Shown here piece by piece: positions 43,773-51,234 of a stretch of DNA of 64,000 bases; positions within the stretch are counted from its first letter, which is position 1, and the number at the start of each line of letters is the position of its first letter. Under the pieces are notes generated by a model. That model saw only the letters and a list, made by a program, of their open reading frames with translations. It was not told where the DNA came from and ran no database searches. Source of the DNA: Amniculibacterium aquaticum. Lineage in GTDB: Bacteria; Bacteroidota; Bacteroidia; Flavobacteriales; Weeksellaceae. The stretch spans positions 1 through 64,000 of the forward strand of contig NZ_REFA01000009.1 in assembly GCF_003852705.1 (NCBI RefSeq). The letters are read 5' to 3'. A program made the position numbers and the translations under genes.

Positions 43773-44768
43773 ATGAAAAAGTTTGTTTTGTATTTTTCAT
43801 TGGTGCTACTATTTATAAATTGTAGTACTAATTCTGTAGAAGAAATTTCAGATGGTATTCCAAACGAAATTTCGATGTATAGAACGATGAGTAATCAGTC
43901 TGAAAATGCTTTGAATTACGAAGTAAGCGACGAACAATTTGTTTTGAGGCTTTATTCTGATATTGATGGAAGTGAATTTAAAAGTATAGTAGAGGTTTTG
44001 TCTGTTGTTAATGATAGTGCAAAACTTTTTGAATTAGATTATACTTTTGACACTTCTGAAACCCATTGGAAAATTAAGCAAAAAGAAAGAGTTCTTGCAT
44101 TAGCAGACAATTTGCGAGAAAAAAATATTGATATTGGAGTTTTAAGAGATTTGTCCGAATTTATTGATGGGTATGTTCTGGCGATATATCAAAAGTCTGT
44201 TGTTGATGGAGGAAAAAATGTTGATTTATTTTCATCTATATATTATTATCAATCAAGTATTGATGCCCTAGTGAGAGCAGAAAATTCAAATAGTCCTTTA
44301 AATGGAACCCTACACCCTGGTTTTTTAGCAGGCAAAGATTTTTTTGTGTTTCAAGAGGATCAGTTCATTGACTTAAGTTTAGTTGATTTGAGCACACTTA
44401 ATAATTATATTCATAGCACTAAAGATGAAAATTTGAAAGAATTTATTAAAAGTAATAGTATGTCTAAAGTACCATTTACTGTAATAAATGAATTTTATGG
44501 TAGTGCGGCAGAATTTGAAAACTTTATTGAAAATGTTCAATACCAACCTATGGGGTGTTCCAGTTGGTGTTTTATTGGATGTGGATCAGATACGGGTTGC
44601 TGTGGAAATTATTCAGGATGTTGTGTTTATTCTTCTTTAGCGTGTTATGTTCATGATGTTCAATGTGCTTCTTGTATACCGCCTAAAGGACTTCCATCCT
44701 GGTATTGCGGACCTGGCTGTAAACCCGGTCTAGGAAAACCAGTTAAGATAATAACTAATATCATTTAA
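43773..44768 (+). CDS. Lipoprotein with a Cys-rich C-terminal domain
   Basis: A 331-residue predicted lipoprotein (MKKFVLYFSLVLLFINC, Cys17). Residues about 30-260 are helical and charged, with no recognised domain. The C-terminal 70 residues hold 12 Cys in GCSSWCFIGCGSDTG, CCGNYSGCC, LACYVHDVQCASC and YCGPGC. The CYVHDVQC pattern (Cys three before a His-Asp pair, Cys three after) resembles the CCxxHDxC catalytic segment of phospholipase A2-type folds. That is a suggestion, not an identification. The gene is followed by a small membrane protein 11 bases later and is flanked by direct repeats of the rpsJ 3' end. Confidence 0.75.
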   Translation: MKKFVLYFSLVLLFINCSTNSVEEISDGIPNEISMYRTMSNQSENALNYEVSDEQFVLRLYSDIDGSEFKSIVEVLSVVNDSAKLFELDYTFDTSETHWKIKQKERVLALADNLREKNIDIGVLRDLSEFIDGYVLAIYQKSVVDGGKNVDLFSSIYYYQSSIDALVRAENSNSPLNGTLHPGFLAGKDFFVFQEDQFIDLSLVDLSTLNNYIHSTKDENLKEFIKSNSMSKVPFTVINEFYGSAAEFENFIENVQYQPMGCSSWCFIGCGSDTGCCGNYSGCCVYSSLACYVHDVQCASCIPPKGLPSWYCGPGCKPGLGKPVKIITNII

Positions 44769-44779
44769 ATTGATTAATA

Positions 44780-45061
44780 ATGGAAAAGTTTCATAAAATT
44801 ATCATAGTAGTAAGTTTGCTAGTTCTTATTAATATTATTTTGCAAGCGTATTATTTCTATCAAAATAAATTAGGAAATGAAATTGCAGATGCATTAATGC
44901 AAGCAATTACATTTCTTGCAAATTTTAATTTTATTACAGTTTTAATTCTACCCTTTTTATTAATGATTTATTCTATAATAGCAATGGTTCAAAAAAGAAA
45001 ATATGGAATTATTTTACTCTTGATTAATATTTGTAATTGTGTGCTGATTTTTTTTACATAA
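44780..45061 (+). CDS. Small membrane protein, unknown function
   Basis: A 93-residue protein with three hydrophobic stretches (IIIVVSLLVLINIILQAYYF, FNFITVLILPFLLMIYSIIAMV, GIILLLINICNCVLIFF). It begins 11 bases after the Cys-rich lipoprotein gene, so it is probably co-transcribed with it. A partner, processing or protection role for the lipoprotein is possible but not shown. Very AT-rich compared with the ribosomal genes around it. Confidence 0.65.
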   Translation: MEKFHKIIIVVSLLVLINIILQAYYFYQNKLGNEIADALMQAITFLANFNFITVLILPFLLMIYSIIAMVQKRKYGIILLLINICNCVLIFFT

Positions 45062-45073
45062 TTCATAAATAAT

Positions 45074-45205
45074 AAAGCAAGAGAGCATTTCCAATTATCA
45101 GCTCACAAGAGATTGATGGACATCTACTCTTCTTCTTCCAAAACGGTTGATGCTCTAATGAAGTTAGAACTTCCATCTGGTGTAGAAGTAGAAATCAAAG
45201 TGTGA
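45074..45205 (+). pseudogene. Duplicated 3' fragment of rpsJ
   Basis: The last 43 codons and stop of rpsJ, in frame but without a start (stop codons directly upstream). It differs from the parent by two base changes in the coding part, one of them giving His for Gln (REHFQLS for REQFQLS). It is the coding part of the 300-base direct repeat and marks an insertion or duplication endpoint. Confidence 0.9.
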
Positions 45206-45251
45206 TAACCAGGGCTTAGGCCTTAACAAAGCATTTTGCTAGTATATGAAT

Positions 45252-45286
45252 TCCCTTTTCTTAATTGAAAAGGGAATTTTTATTTT
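45252..45286 (+). terminator. Terminator, duplicate of the rpsJ terminator
   Basis: Same stem as at 43620 with one base change (stem TTCCCTTTTC / GAAAAGGGAA) and the same T tail. It can end the lipoprotein/membrane protein transcript. Confidence 0.8.
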
Positions 45287-45342
45287 CATAAAAGTGTTAA
45301 ATTCTGCTAAATTCAATTGTTTCTAACACAAAAACTTGCACA

Positions 45343-45372
45343 GTTTTAGTTTTAGTTTTAGTTTTAGTTTTA
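45343..45372 (+). repeat. Tandem hexamer GTTTTA x5 in a promoter/leader
   Basis: Five perfect units, followed directly by CCTCATTAAC, the start of the leader that can pair with the start codon at 45401. Confidence 0.9.
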
Positions 45373-45406
45373 CCTCATTAACAAATAAAAACAAAAAGTT
45401 ATGAGG
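45373..45406 (+). promoter_or_regulatory. Leader hairpin covering the start codon
   Basis: CCTCAT (45373-45378) and AAC (45380-45382) are complementary to GTT (45398-45400) and ATGAGG (45401-45406), with one bulged T and a 15-base A-rich loop. The start codon would lie in the stem. The same leader occurs at 46733-46766. Confidence 0.55.
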
Positions 45407-45718
45407 AAATTATTTTTAGTAGCAGCCCTAGGAGTTGCTGGATTGATGAGTGCAAAAGAACAAATTGTAAAAAACATTTGTATGATAAGTTCTGAAAGCG
45501 TTATCGAATCAGAAAGCATGAATACATTGTTGGTAGAGGGGCATACTTGGATTGCAATTGATTCTGGCTGTGGACAACAGTATTTTTTGGATCTGAATCA
45601 TTATTCTGATGATGTGGCAGGTTTGAAAGCATTTCAAGATGATATAGCTTTTTTTAGTGAGCAGAAATGTAGGGGAGCGCAGGCCGCCGCTAACCAACAA
45701 TCCAGCAGTTTTGTTTAA
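45401..45718 (+). CDS. Small secreted protein paired with a GLPGLI protein
   Basis: A 105-residue exported protein. The first 20 residues (beginning MRKLFLVAALGVAG) form a signal peptide identical to that of the protein at 46761; the mature parts are unrelated. Mature sequence has three Cys, an acidic core (HTWIAIDSGCGQQYFLDLNHYSDD) and a Gln/Ala/Ser-rich tail. Function unknown. It is the first gene of a pair with the GLPGLI gene 40 bases downstream. Its promoter/leader block, hexamer repeat and start-codon hairpin are shared with the next module. Confidence 0.75.
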   Translation: MRKLFLVAALGVAGLMSAKEQIVKNICMISSESVIESESMNTLLVEGHTWIAIDSGCGQQYFLDLNHYSDDVAGLKAFQDDIAFFSEQKCRGAQAAANQQSSSFV

Positions 45719-45758
45719 TTTCTGTATATCAATATATTAATAATCTAGTTTGTTTTTC

Positions 45759-46604
45759 ATGAAATATAGTATTGTAATTTTTACTTTTATATCAACCTTA
45801 TTACTTTCTCAAGAAGTCAAATTTTCTAAAGTATTTAAACTAAATAAGAATGATAATGCAAGTAAGCTGTTTGAAAACAGTGATATAAATATCTATTATG
45901 AATTCTCGAGTAATGATAAGGATAATTCATCAGGAAAAACATACAAATCCATCTGTGTTTTGCAAAAAGGACATAATTTTTCTAAGTTTGTAGATGTTGA
46001 AAAGCTTAAGTCGGACTCTCTAACCCAAGTGTTTTCGCAACAAGGTTACGCAGGTGCAAAAGAAGTTAACCAATTGCTTCGCCATAAGCCATTATGGTCT
46101 GGGATTGTTTTGAAAAAATCTAAAAATGATAGTTTAGTTAGGCAAAATTTAGTTGCAAGTAAGATTTGTCAATATGAAGAAATTCCGCCTCGTTTGGATT
46201 GGAAGCTTGTAAATGAAACAAAAGATGTTCTTGGATATCCGTGTAGAAAAGCAACAGTAACCTATCGAGGAAGGTATTATACAGCATGGTACACTAATAA
46301 ACTTGCTTTAAATGACGGTCCATATATTTTTAAAGGTCTTCCTGGTTTAATTCTGGAGATTGAAGACGCAGACCAATATATTCATTTTAAAGCCATAGGA
46401 ATTGATAAAAAGGCTACGATGATTTTTCTAGATAATTCCAGTATATTAATAAAAACAACAAGAGAAAAATGTCGCAAATTTCAGGAAAACTATTTTTATA
46501 ATCCGGGTGCATTTACGCAGGGTAAAGCATATAATGTAGATGGTACTCTTTTTGTCCCAAGGGCAATAACGGATAAAAAATACAATCCAGTGGAATTGGA
46601 ATAG
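45759..46604 (+). CDS. GLPGLI family protein
   Basis: A 281-residue exported protein of the GLPGLI family. The ATG at 45759 gives the signal peptide MKYSIVIFTFISTLLLSQ. A reading that begins with TTG nine bases upstream is unlikely. The signature GLPGLI is at residues 193-198, followed by LEIED as usual, and preceded by CRKATVTYRGRYYTAWYTNKLALNDGPYIF. Second gene of its module. Family function unknown. Confidence 0.85.
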   Translation: MKYSIVIFTFISTLLLSQEVKFSKVFKLNKNDNASKLFENSDINIYYEFSSNDKDNSSGKTYKSICVLQKGHNFSKFVDVEKLKSDSLTQVFSQQGYAGAKEVNQLLRHKPLWSGIVLKKSKNDSLVRQNLVASKICQYEEIPPRLDWKLVNETKDVLGYPCRKATVTYRGRYYTAWYTNKLALNDGPYIFKGLPGLILEIEDADQYIHFKAIGIDKKATMIFLDNSSILIKTTREKCRKFQENYFYNPGAFTQGKAYNVDGTLFVPRAITDKKYNPVELE

Positions 46605-46626
46605 AAAATTGATTTTTTTATATTTG

Positions 46627-46658
46627 AAAAATCTCCTTGCAGGTCGAGGAGATTTTTT
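46627..46658 (+). terminator. Terminator after the second GLPGLI gene
   Basis: Stem AAAAATCTCCT / AGGAGATTTTT (46627-46637 and 46647-46657) and T. Confidence 0.8.
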
Positions 46659-46714
46659 CATTAAAATGTTAAACTTTGTTAAAGTCCATCGTTTTTCACA
46701 CAAAAACTTGCACA

Positions 46715-46732
46715 GTTTTAGTTTTAGTTTTA
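46715..46732 (+). repeat. Tandem hexamer GTTTTA x3 in a promoter/leader
   Basis: Three units in the otherwise same block as at 43711 and 45343, followed by the same CCTCATTAAC leader. Confidence 0.9.
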
Positions 46733-46760
46733 CCTCATTAACAAATAAAAACAAAAAGTT

Positions 46761-47069
46761 ATGAGGAAATTATTTTTAGTTGCAGCCCTAGGAGTTGCTG
46801 GATTGATGAGTGCAAAAGAGAAAAGTACTTTATTGTTACCCAAAAACTTTTCGGTATCAAACACTCAATTAAAATTAAATAAATTAGCACCACCATTAGA
46901 AGGTAGATATATTCGGGTTACCATAAAAACAACATGTGGTAAAGAGTTTTCACAGATAATGTGGTTCGATACCGATCCGGATCAAGCGTATTATGAGTAT
47001 TTAGGAAATATGATAAATTTTTCTCTTTGTGGTCCCGTAGATGAAGATATAGTATGGGATATCAATTAA
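46761..47069 (+). CDS. Small secreted protein paired with a GLPGLI protein
   Basis: A 102-residue exported protein whose first 20 residues match the protein at 45401 exactly. The mature part differs: basic and hydrophobic start (KSTLLLPKNFSVSNTQL), then RYIRVTIKTTCGKEFSQIMWFDTDPDQAYYEYLG, two Cys. A GLPGLI gene starts 7 bases after its stop. Such a conserved leader with a variable payload suggests module shuffling or diversifying selection. Function unknown. Confidence 0.75.
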   Translation: MRKLFLVAALGVAGLMSAKEKSTLLLPKNFSVSNTQLKLNKLAPPLEGRYIRVTIKTTCGKEFSQIMWFDTDPDQAYYEYLGNMINFSLCGPVDEDIVWDIN

Positions 47070-47076
47070 AATATAT

Positions 47077-47871
47077 ATGTACAAAATTGTTTTATTATTT
47101 CTTTTTTTTAGTTTAAACTTTGTAGTTGGGCAGGGTTTTCAATCAGAATTTAGGGCGAATTACAGAATGACCTACATCTTAGACTCCTTAACTAGAAAGG
47201 CTAAAGTTGAAGATTTTAAACTGTTTTTTAATAGAAATCAGTCGTATTTTTTGTCCGATAAAAGTATTCTTTCAGACTTTTATGAAGTTAAAGGTGAAGT
47301 GTTAGACATGAAGCAGTTGCAAAGTAAAAGAACACTGTTTTTAGATCGGATTAGCTATGATGCTACCAAAAAAGATTTTTCAGTTTATTTGAACGAAGGT
47401 AAAACATACTATAAATATAAACAAAATGCTGAGCTGATTTGGAATATTACAAACGAAACCAAAACCATTAATAATATCGTGTGTAAAAAAGCAACCACTG
47501 CAGCTTTTGGGAGAAAATGGATTGCTTATTTTTCTACCGATTATACTTTTCCATTTGGCCCTTTCAAAATAAATGGACTTCCTGGACTTATAGTTTCTGT
47601 CGAAGACGATAGAAAAACCATTCGTTTTGTGTTGGATGAAATTGAAAAGCATCATAAGTTTATCCAAATTCCATCAAATGTCAAAGCGGTTTCCAAAGAG
47701 CAGTATTTTAAGTTGTATGATAATTTGGTATTCAATCTTAGCATTCTTAACCATGTTACTTTTGTTGAAGATCCGAGTTTTAAACAAAAATTAATCAATT
47801 CTGTCATGGAGAGAAAACGGATGATGAACAATTTCCCAATGGATCTGGATATGAAATCCATTATGAAATAA
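47077..47871 (+). CDS. GLPGLI family protein
   Basis: A 264-residue exported family member with signal peptide MYKIVLLFLFFSLNFVVGQ and GLPGLI at residues 167-172 in KINGLPGLIVSVEDDRKTIRFV. Upstream are NIVCKKATTAAFGRKWIAYFSTDYTFPFGPF, the usual family strands. It is the last gene of the accessory insert before rplC. The three GLPGLI proteins of this window are clearly different from one another outside the signature region, so they are old paralogues or were gained separately. Confidence 0.85.
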   Translation: MYKIVLLFLFFSLNFVVGQGFQSEFRANYRMTYILDSLTRKAKVEDFKLFFNRNQSYFLSDKSILSDFYEVKGEVLDMKQLQSKRTLFLDRISYDATKKDFSVYLNEGKTYYKYKQNAELIWNITNETKTINNIVCKKATTAAFGRKWIAYFSTDYTFPFGPFKINGLPGLIVSVEDDRKTIRFVLDEIEKHHKFIQIPSNVKAVSKEQYFKLYDNLVFNLSILNHVTFVEDPSFKQKLINSVMERKRMMNNFPMDLDMKSIMK

Positions 47872-47968
47872 TCCCCCAATCAATATTCAATATCGAGTTA
47901 TGGCCATTTGTAATGAATGGTCTTTTTTTTCTTTAAACCCCTCATTTTCAAATTATTTTTCAAGAAAA

Positions 47969-47999
47969 TTTGCAGTTTACAAAAATCTTCATATATTTG
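47969..47999 (+). promoter_or_regulatory. Promoter of the rplC (S10/spc/alpha) operon
   Basis: -33 TTTG (47969-47972), exactly 19 bases, then -7 TATATTTG (47992-47999): a full consensus Bacteroidetes promoter. It gives the rplC operon independence from rpsJ. Confidence 0.75.
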
Positions 48000-48026
48000 C
48001 ACACTCATTTTAGGGGTATGGTGTGC
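47999..48026 (+). promoter_or_regulatory. Hairpin in the rplC leader
   Basis: GCACAC (47999-48004) pairs with GTGTGC (48021-48026) near the expected 5' end of an about 100-base leader. It could be part of a ribosomal-protein autoregulatory site; this is an inference. Confidence 0.35.
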
Positions 48027-48106
48027 CTAATTCAACCTTAGAAATCACGAATGACTTCAGAGAAATGAGCATTAAAAAGATAAATTTTATATATATTTTA
48101 TAAACA

Positions 48107-48730
48107 ATGTCAGGTATTATTGGAAAAAAAATCGGTATGACATCTTTGTTTGACGAAAACGGGAAGAATATTCCTTGTACCGTTATTCAAGCTGGTCCAT
48201 GCTCGGTTTTACAGGTCAGAACCGAAGAGGTTGACGGATATGTTGCCGTACAACTAGGTTTCGATGACAAGAGTGAGAAGAATGTCGGTAAGGCATTAGC
48301 CGGTCATTTCAAAAAGGCTGGTTCAACTCCTAAAGCGAAATTGGTAGAATTCCACCACGGATTCGAAGATTTGAAATTAGGTGATGAAGTAACTGTTAAT
48401 TTATTCACAGAAGGTGAGTATATTGATGTAACTGGAACTTCAAAAGGTAAAGGTTTCCAAGGGGTTGTGAAAAGACATAACTTCGGTGGGGTAATGCAAG
48501 CTACACACGGTCAGCACAACAGACTTAGAGCTCCAGGTTCTATCGGTGCAGGATCCGATCCTTCTAGAGTATTCAAAGGAATGAGAATGGCAGGAAGAAT
48601 GGGTGGTAAGCAAGTTACCGTACAAAACCTTCAAGTGTTGAAAGTAGATGAGGAACAAAATCTTTTAGTAGTAAAAGGGGCTATTCCTGGGGCTAAAAAT
48701 TCATATGTAATTGTAAGAAGATGGAACTAG
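48107..48730 (+). CDS. rplC: 50S ribosomal protein L3
   Basis: A 207-residue uL3 protein that helps start 50S assembly. [35 protein letters not shown] and the [15 protein letters not shown] segment are intact. First gene of the large operon with its own promoter. Its last codons overlap the rplD start by 10 bases, indicating coupled translation. Confidence 0.98.
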   Translation: MSGIIGKKIGMTSLFDENGKNIPCTVIQAGPCSVLQVRTEEVDGYVAVQLGFDDKSEKNVGKALAGHFKKAGSTPKAKLVEFHHGFEDLKLGDEVTVNLFTEGEYIDVTGTSKGKGFQGVVKRHNFGGVMQATHGQHNRLRAPGSIGAGSDPSRVFKGMRMAGRMGGKQVTVQNLQVLKVDEEQNLLVVKGAIPGAKNSYVIVRRWN

Positions 48731-49350
48731 TAGTATTAAATACCTTAGGAAAAGAAACCGGAAGAAAAGTTTCGTTAGATGCATCTGTATTCGGAATTGA
48801 GCCTAACCAACACGCGGTTTATTTAGAAGTAAAACAATTCCTTGCTGCACAAAGACAAGGGACGCATAAGTCAAAAGAAAGAAGCGAAATTACCGCTTCT
48901 ACTAAAAAACTTAAGAAGCAAAAAGGATCTGGATCTGCAAGATACGGGGATATCAAATCTCCAACTTTCAGAGGTGGAGGTAGAGTTTTCGGTCCAAAGC
49001 CAAGAGACTACAGATTCAAATTGAACAAAGCGCTTAAGAGATTGGCTAAAAAATCTGTTCTTTCTCAAAAAATGAGAGACAACAGCATCAAAGTGATGGA
49101 AGATATGAGCATGAACGCTCCAAAAACCAAAGAATTCATCAGCGTATTGAACGCATTGGAACTAAACGGTAAAAAAGCGTTGTTCATCTTAGCTGAAGCC
49201 AATCAGAATGTATATCTTTCTTCAAGAAACTTGCCTAAGACAAGAGTATTGAATTATAACGAAATTTCTTCTTATGATTTGGTAAACGCAGGTGAGATCG
49301 TATTCTTCGAAGGAGCAGTAGATAAATTCACAGAAATCTTAAAAAAATAA
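48721..49350 (+). CDS. rplD: 50S ribosomal protein L4
   Basis: A 209-residue uL4 protein lining the exit tunnel. The extended loop carries [33 protein letters not shown]; no insertion or deletion is obvious at macrolide-relevant positions. In many bacteria L4 is the autoregulator of this operon. Overlaps rplC by 10 bases; rplW follows after 3 bases. Confidence 0.98.
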   Translation: MELVVLNTLGKETGRKVSLDASVFGIEPNQHAVYLEVKQFLAAQRQGTHKSKERSEITASTKKLKKQKGSGSARYGDIKSPTFRGGGRVFGPKPRDYRFKLNKALKRLAKKSVLSQKMRDNSIKVMEDMSMNAPKTKEFISVLNALELNGKKALFILAEANQNVYLSSRNLPKTRVLNYNEISSYDLVNAGEIVFFEGAVDKFTEILKK

Positions 49351-49353
49351 ATC

Positions 49354-49641
49354 ATGTCAGTAATCATCAAACCGGTAATTTCAGAAAAAGCAAACTACCT
49401 TACAGATTTGAGAGGGACTTATAGCTTCTTGGTAAACACGAAAGCCAATAAAATCCAAATCAAAAATGCGGTAGAAGCAGCTTATGGTGTTAAGGTAGCG
49501 GATGTAAACACTATGGTTTATGCACCAAAGGTTTCTTCGAAATACACCAAAAAAGGACTTCAAGTTGGTAAAACAAACAAATTGAAAAAAGCAGTCGTAA
49601 AACTTAACGAAGGAGAAGTTATCGACATCTTTGCAGTATAA
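49354..49641 (+). CDS. rplW: 50S ribosomal protein L23
   Basis: A 95-residue uL23 protein at the tunnel exit, docking site for trigger factor and SRP. IIKPVISEKANYLTD, YSFLVNTKANKIQIKNAVEAAYGVKVADVNTM and the YTKKGLQVGKTNKLKKAVVKL tail are typical. A 78-base gap with a hairpin and heptamer repeats separates it from rplB. Confidence 0.97.
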   Translation: MSVIIKPVISEKANYLTDLRGTYSFLVNTKANKIQIKNAVEAAYGVKVADVNTMVYAPKVSSKYTKKGLQVGKTNKLKKAVVKLNEGEVIDIFAV

Positions 49642-49649
49642 AAGTGCTT

Positions 49650-49692
49650 GGCTTTTAGTTTTTTGCTAAAAGCCATTAGCCATTATCCATTA
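49650..49692 (+). repeat. Hairpin plus heptamer repeat in the rplW-rplB gap
   Basis: Stem GGCTTTTAG / CTAAAAGCC (49650-49658 and 49666-49674), then three heptamers (GCCATTA, GCCATTA, TCCATTA; 49672-49692). No T tail after the stem, so termination is not expected. Confidence 0.6.
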
Positions 49693-49719
49693 ATAACAAG
49701 TATAATATAAACAATAGTA

Positions 49720-50541
49720 ATGTCTGTTAGAAAATTAAAACCTATCACCCCGGGACAGAGATTCAGAGTTGTAAATAACTTTGAAGAAATTACTACCAAC
49801 AAACCAGAGAAATCTCTAACCGTTGGTATTAGTAAGTCAGGTGGGCGTAACCAAACTGGTAAAATGACCATGCGTTACACCGGAGGTGGACACAAAAAGA
49901 AATACAGAATCATCGACTTCAAAAGAAACAAAGCAAATGTTGAAGCGACTGTAAAAACTGTAGAGTACGATCCAAACAGAACTGCATTCATCGCATTAGT
50001 AGAGTATGCAGACGGAGAGAAGAGATACATCATCGCTCCAAACGGAATTAAAGTAGATCAGAAAATCGTTTCCGGCGATAGCGTAGAGCCGAATGTAGGA
50101 AACGCAATGAAATTGAAAAACATTCCTTTGGGTACCGTAATTTCTTGTATCGAACTAAAGCCTGGTCAAGGTGCTATCCTAGCTAGAAGTGCAGGATCTT
50201 CTGCTCAATTAACTTCTAGAGATGGTAAGTATGCGATCATTAAATTGCCTTCTGGAGAATCTAGAATGATCCTTACAGAATGTATGGCAATGATCGGATC
50301 TGTATCTAACTCTGATCACCAACTTACCGTATCCGGTAAAGCAGGTAGAAGCAGATGGTTAGGTAGAAGACCAAGAACCAGAGCCGTAGTAATGAACCCA
50401 GTAGATCACCCAATGGGTGGTGGTGAAGGTAGATCTTCAGGAGGTCACCCAAGATCCAGAAATGGTAAACCAGCAAAAGGTTACAAAACAAGAAAGAAAA
50501 ACAAAGCGTCTAACCGTTATATCGTATCTAAAAGAAAATAA
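49720..50541 (+). CDS. rplB: 50S ribosomal protein L2
   Basis: A 273-residue uL2 protein needed for peptidyl transfer and subunit association. [33 protein letters not shown], and the C-terminal [23 protein letters not shown] with the conserved His are intact. rpsS starts 2 bases after its stop. Confidence 0.98.
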   Translation: MSVRKLKPITPGQRFRVVNNFEEITTNKPEKSLTVGISKSGGRNQTGKMTMRYTGGGHKKKYRIIDFKRNKANVEATVKTVEYDPNRTAFIALVEYADGEKRYIIAPNGIKVDQKIVSGDSVEPNVGNAMKLKNIPLGTVISCIELKPGQGAILARSAGSSAQLTSRDGKYAIIKLPSGESRMILTECMAMIGSVSNSDHQLTVSGKAGRSRWLGRRPRTRAVVMNPVDHPMGGGEGRSSGGHPRSRNGKPAKGYKTRKKNKASNRYIVSKRK

Positions 50542-50543
50542 TT

Positions 50544-50822
50544 ATGGCAAGATCACTTAAGAAAGGACCTTTCATTCATCATTCTTTAGATAAGAAGGTT
50601 CAGGCAAATATTGCATCAGACAAAAAGACTGTTATCAAAACTTGGTCCAGAGCATCAATGATTTCTCCGGACTTCGTAGGACAAACCATCGCAGTACACA
50701 ACGGGAAATCTTTTATCCCAGTTTATGTAACAGAAAACATGGTAGGTCACAAGTTAGGCGAATTTTCTCCGACAAGATCTTTCAGAGGTCACGGTGGTAA
50801 CAAAAATAAAGGAAGTAGATAA
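50544..50822 (+). CDS. rpsS: 30S ribosomal protein S19
   Basis: A 92-residue uS19 protein of the 30S head. [34 protein letters not shown] and [20 protein letters not shown] are canonical. 2-base spacings on both sides (rplB, rplV). Confidence 0.98.
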   Translation: MARSLKKGPFIHHSLDKKVQANIASDKKTVIKTWSRASMISPDFVGQTIAVHNGKSFIPVYVTENMVGHKLGEFSPTRSFRGHGGNKNKGSR

Positions 50823-50824
50823 TT

Positions 50825-51226
50825 ATGGGAACAAGAAAACAAGATAGCGCACTCGCTAGAAAGGAAGCAAACAGAGATGTTGTAAAAGCTAAACTTAACG
50901 ATTGTCCTTCTTCTCCTAGAAAAATGAGATTGGTTGCCGATATCATCCGTGGAGAAGGTGTAGCAAAAGCTCTTTATATCCTTAAGTACTCTAAAAAAGA
51001 TGCTTCTAACAAGTTAGAAAAACTTCTTCTTTCTGCTATGGCGAACTGGCAAACAAAGAACGAAGGAAAGGATATCGAAGAAGCTAACCTAATCGTTAAA
51101 GAAATTTTCGTGGATAGCGCAAGACAATTGAAGAGACTAAGACCAGCACCACAAGGTAGAGGGTACAGAATCAGAAAAAGATCTAACCACGTTACAATCA
51201 TTTTAGACTCTAAAGATAACAAATAA
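50825..51226 (+). CDS. rplV: 50S ribosomal protein L22
   Basis: A 133-residue uL22 protein with the tunnel-lining beta hairpin [26 protein letters not shown]. Full length; followed by rpsC after 8 bases. Order rplB-rpsS-rplV-rpsC is standard. Confidence 0.98.
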   Translation: MGTRKQDSALARKEANRDVVKAKLNDCPSSPRKMRLVADIIRGEGVAKALYILKYSKKDASNKLEKLLLSAMANWQTKNEGKDIEEANLIVKEIFVDSARQLKRLRPAPQGRGYRIRKRSNHVTIILDSKDNK

Positions 51227-51234
51227 TTCAAGGT

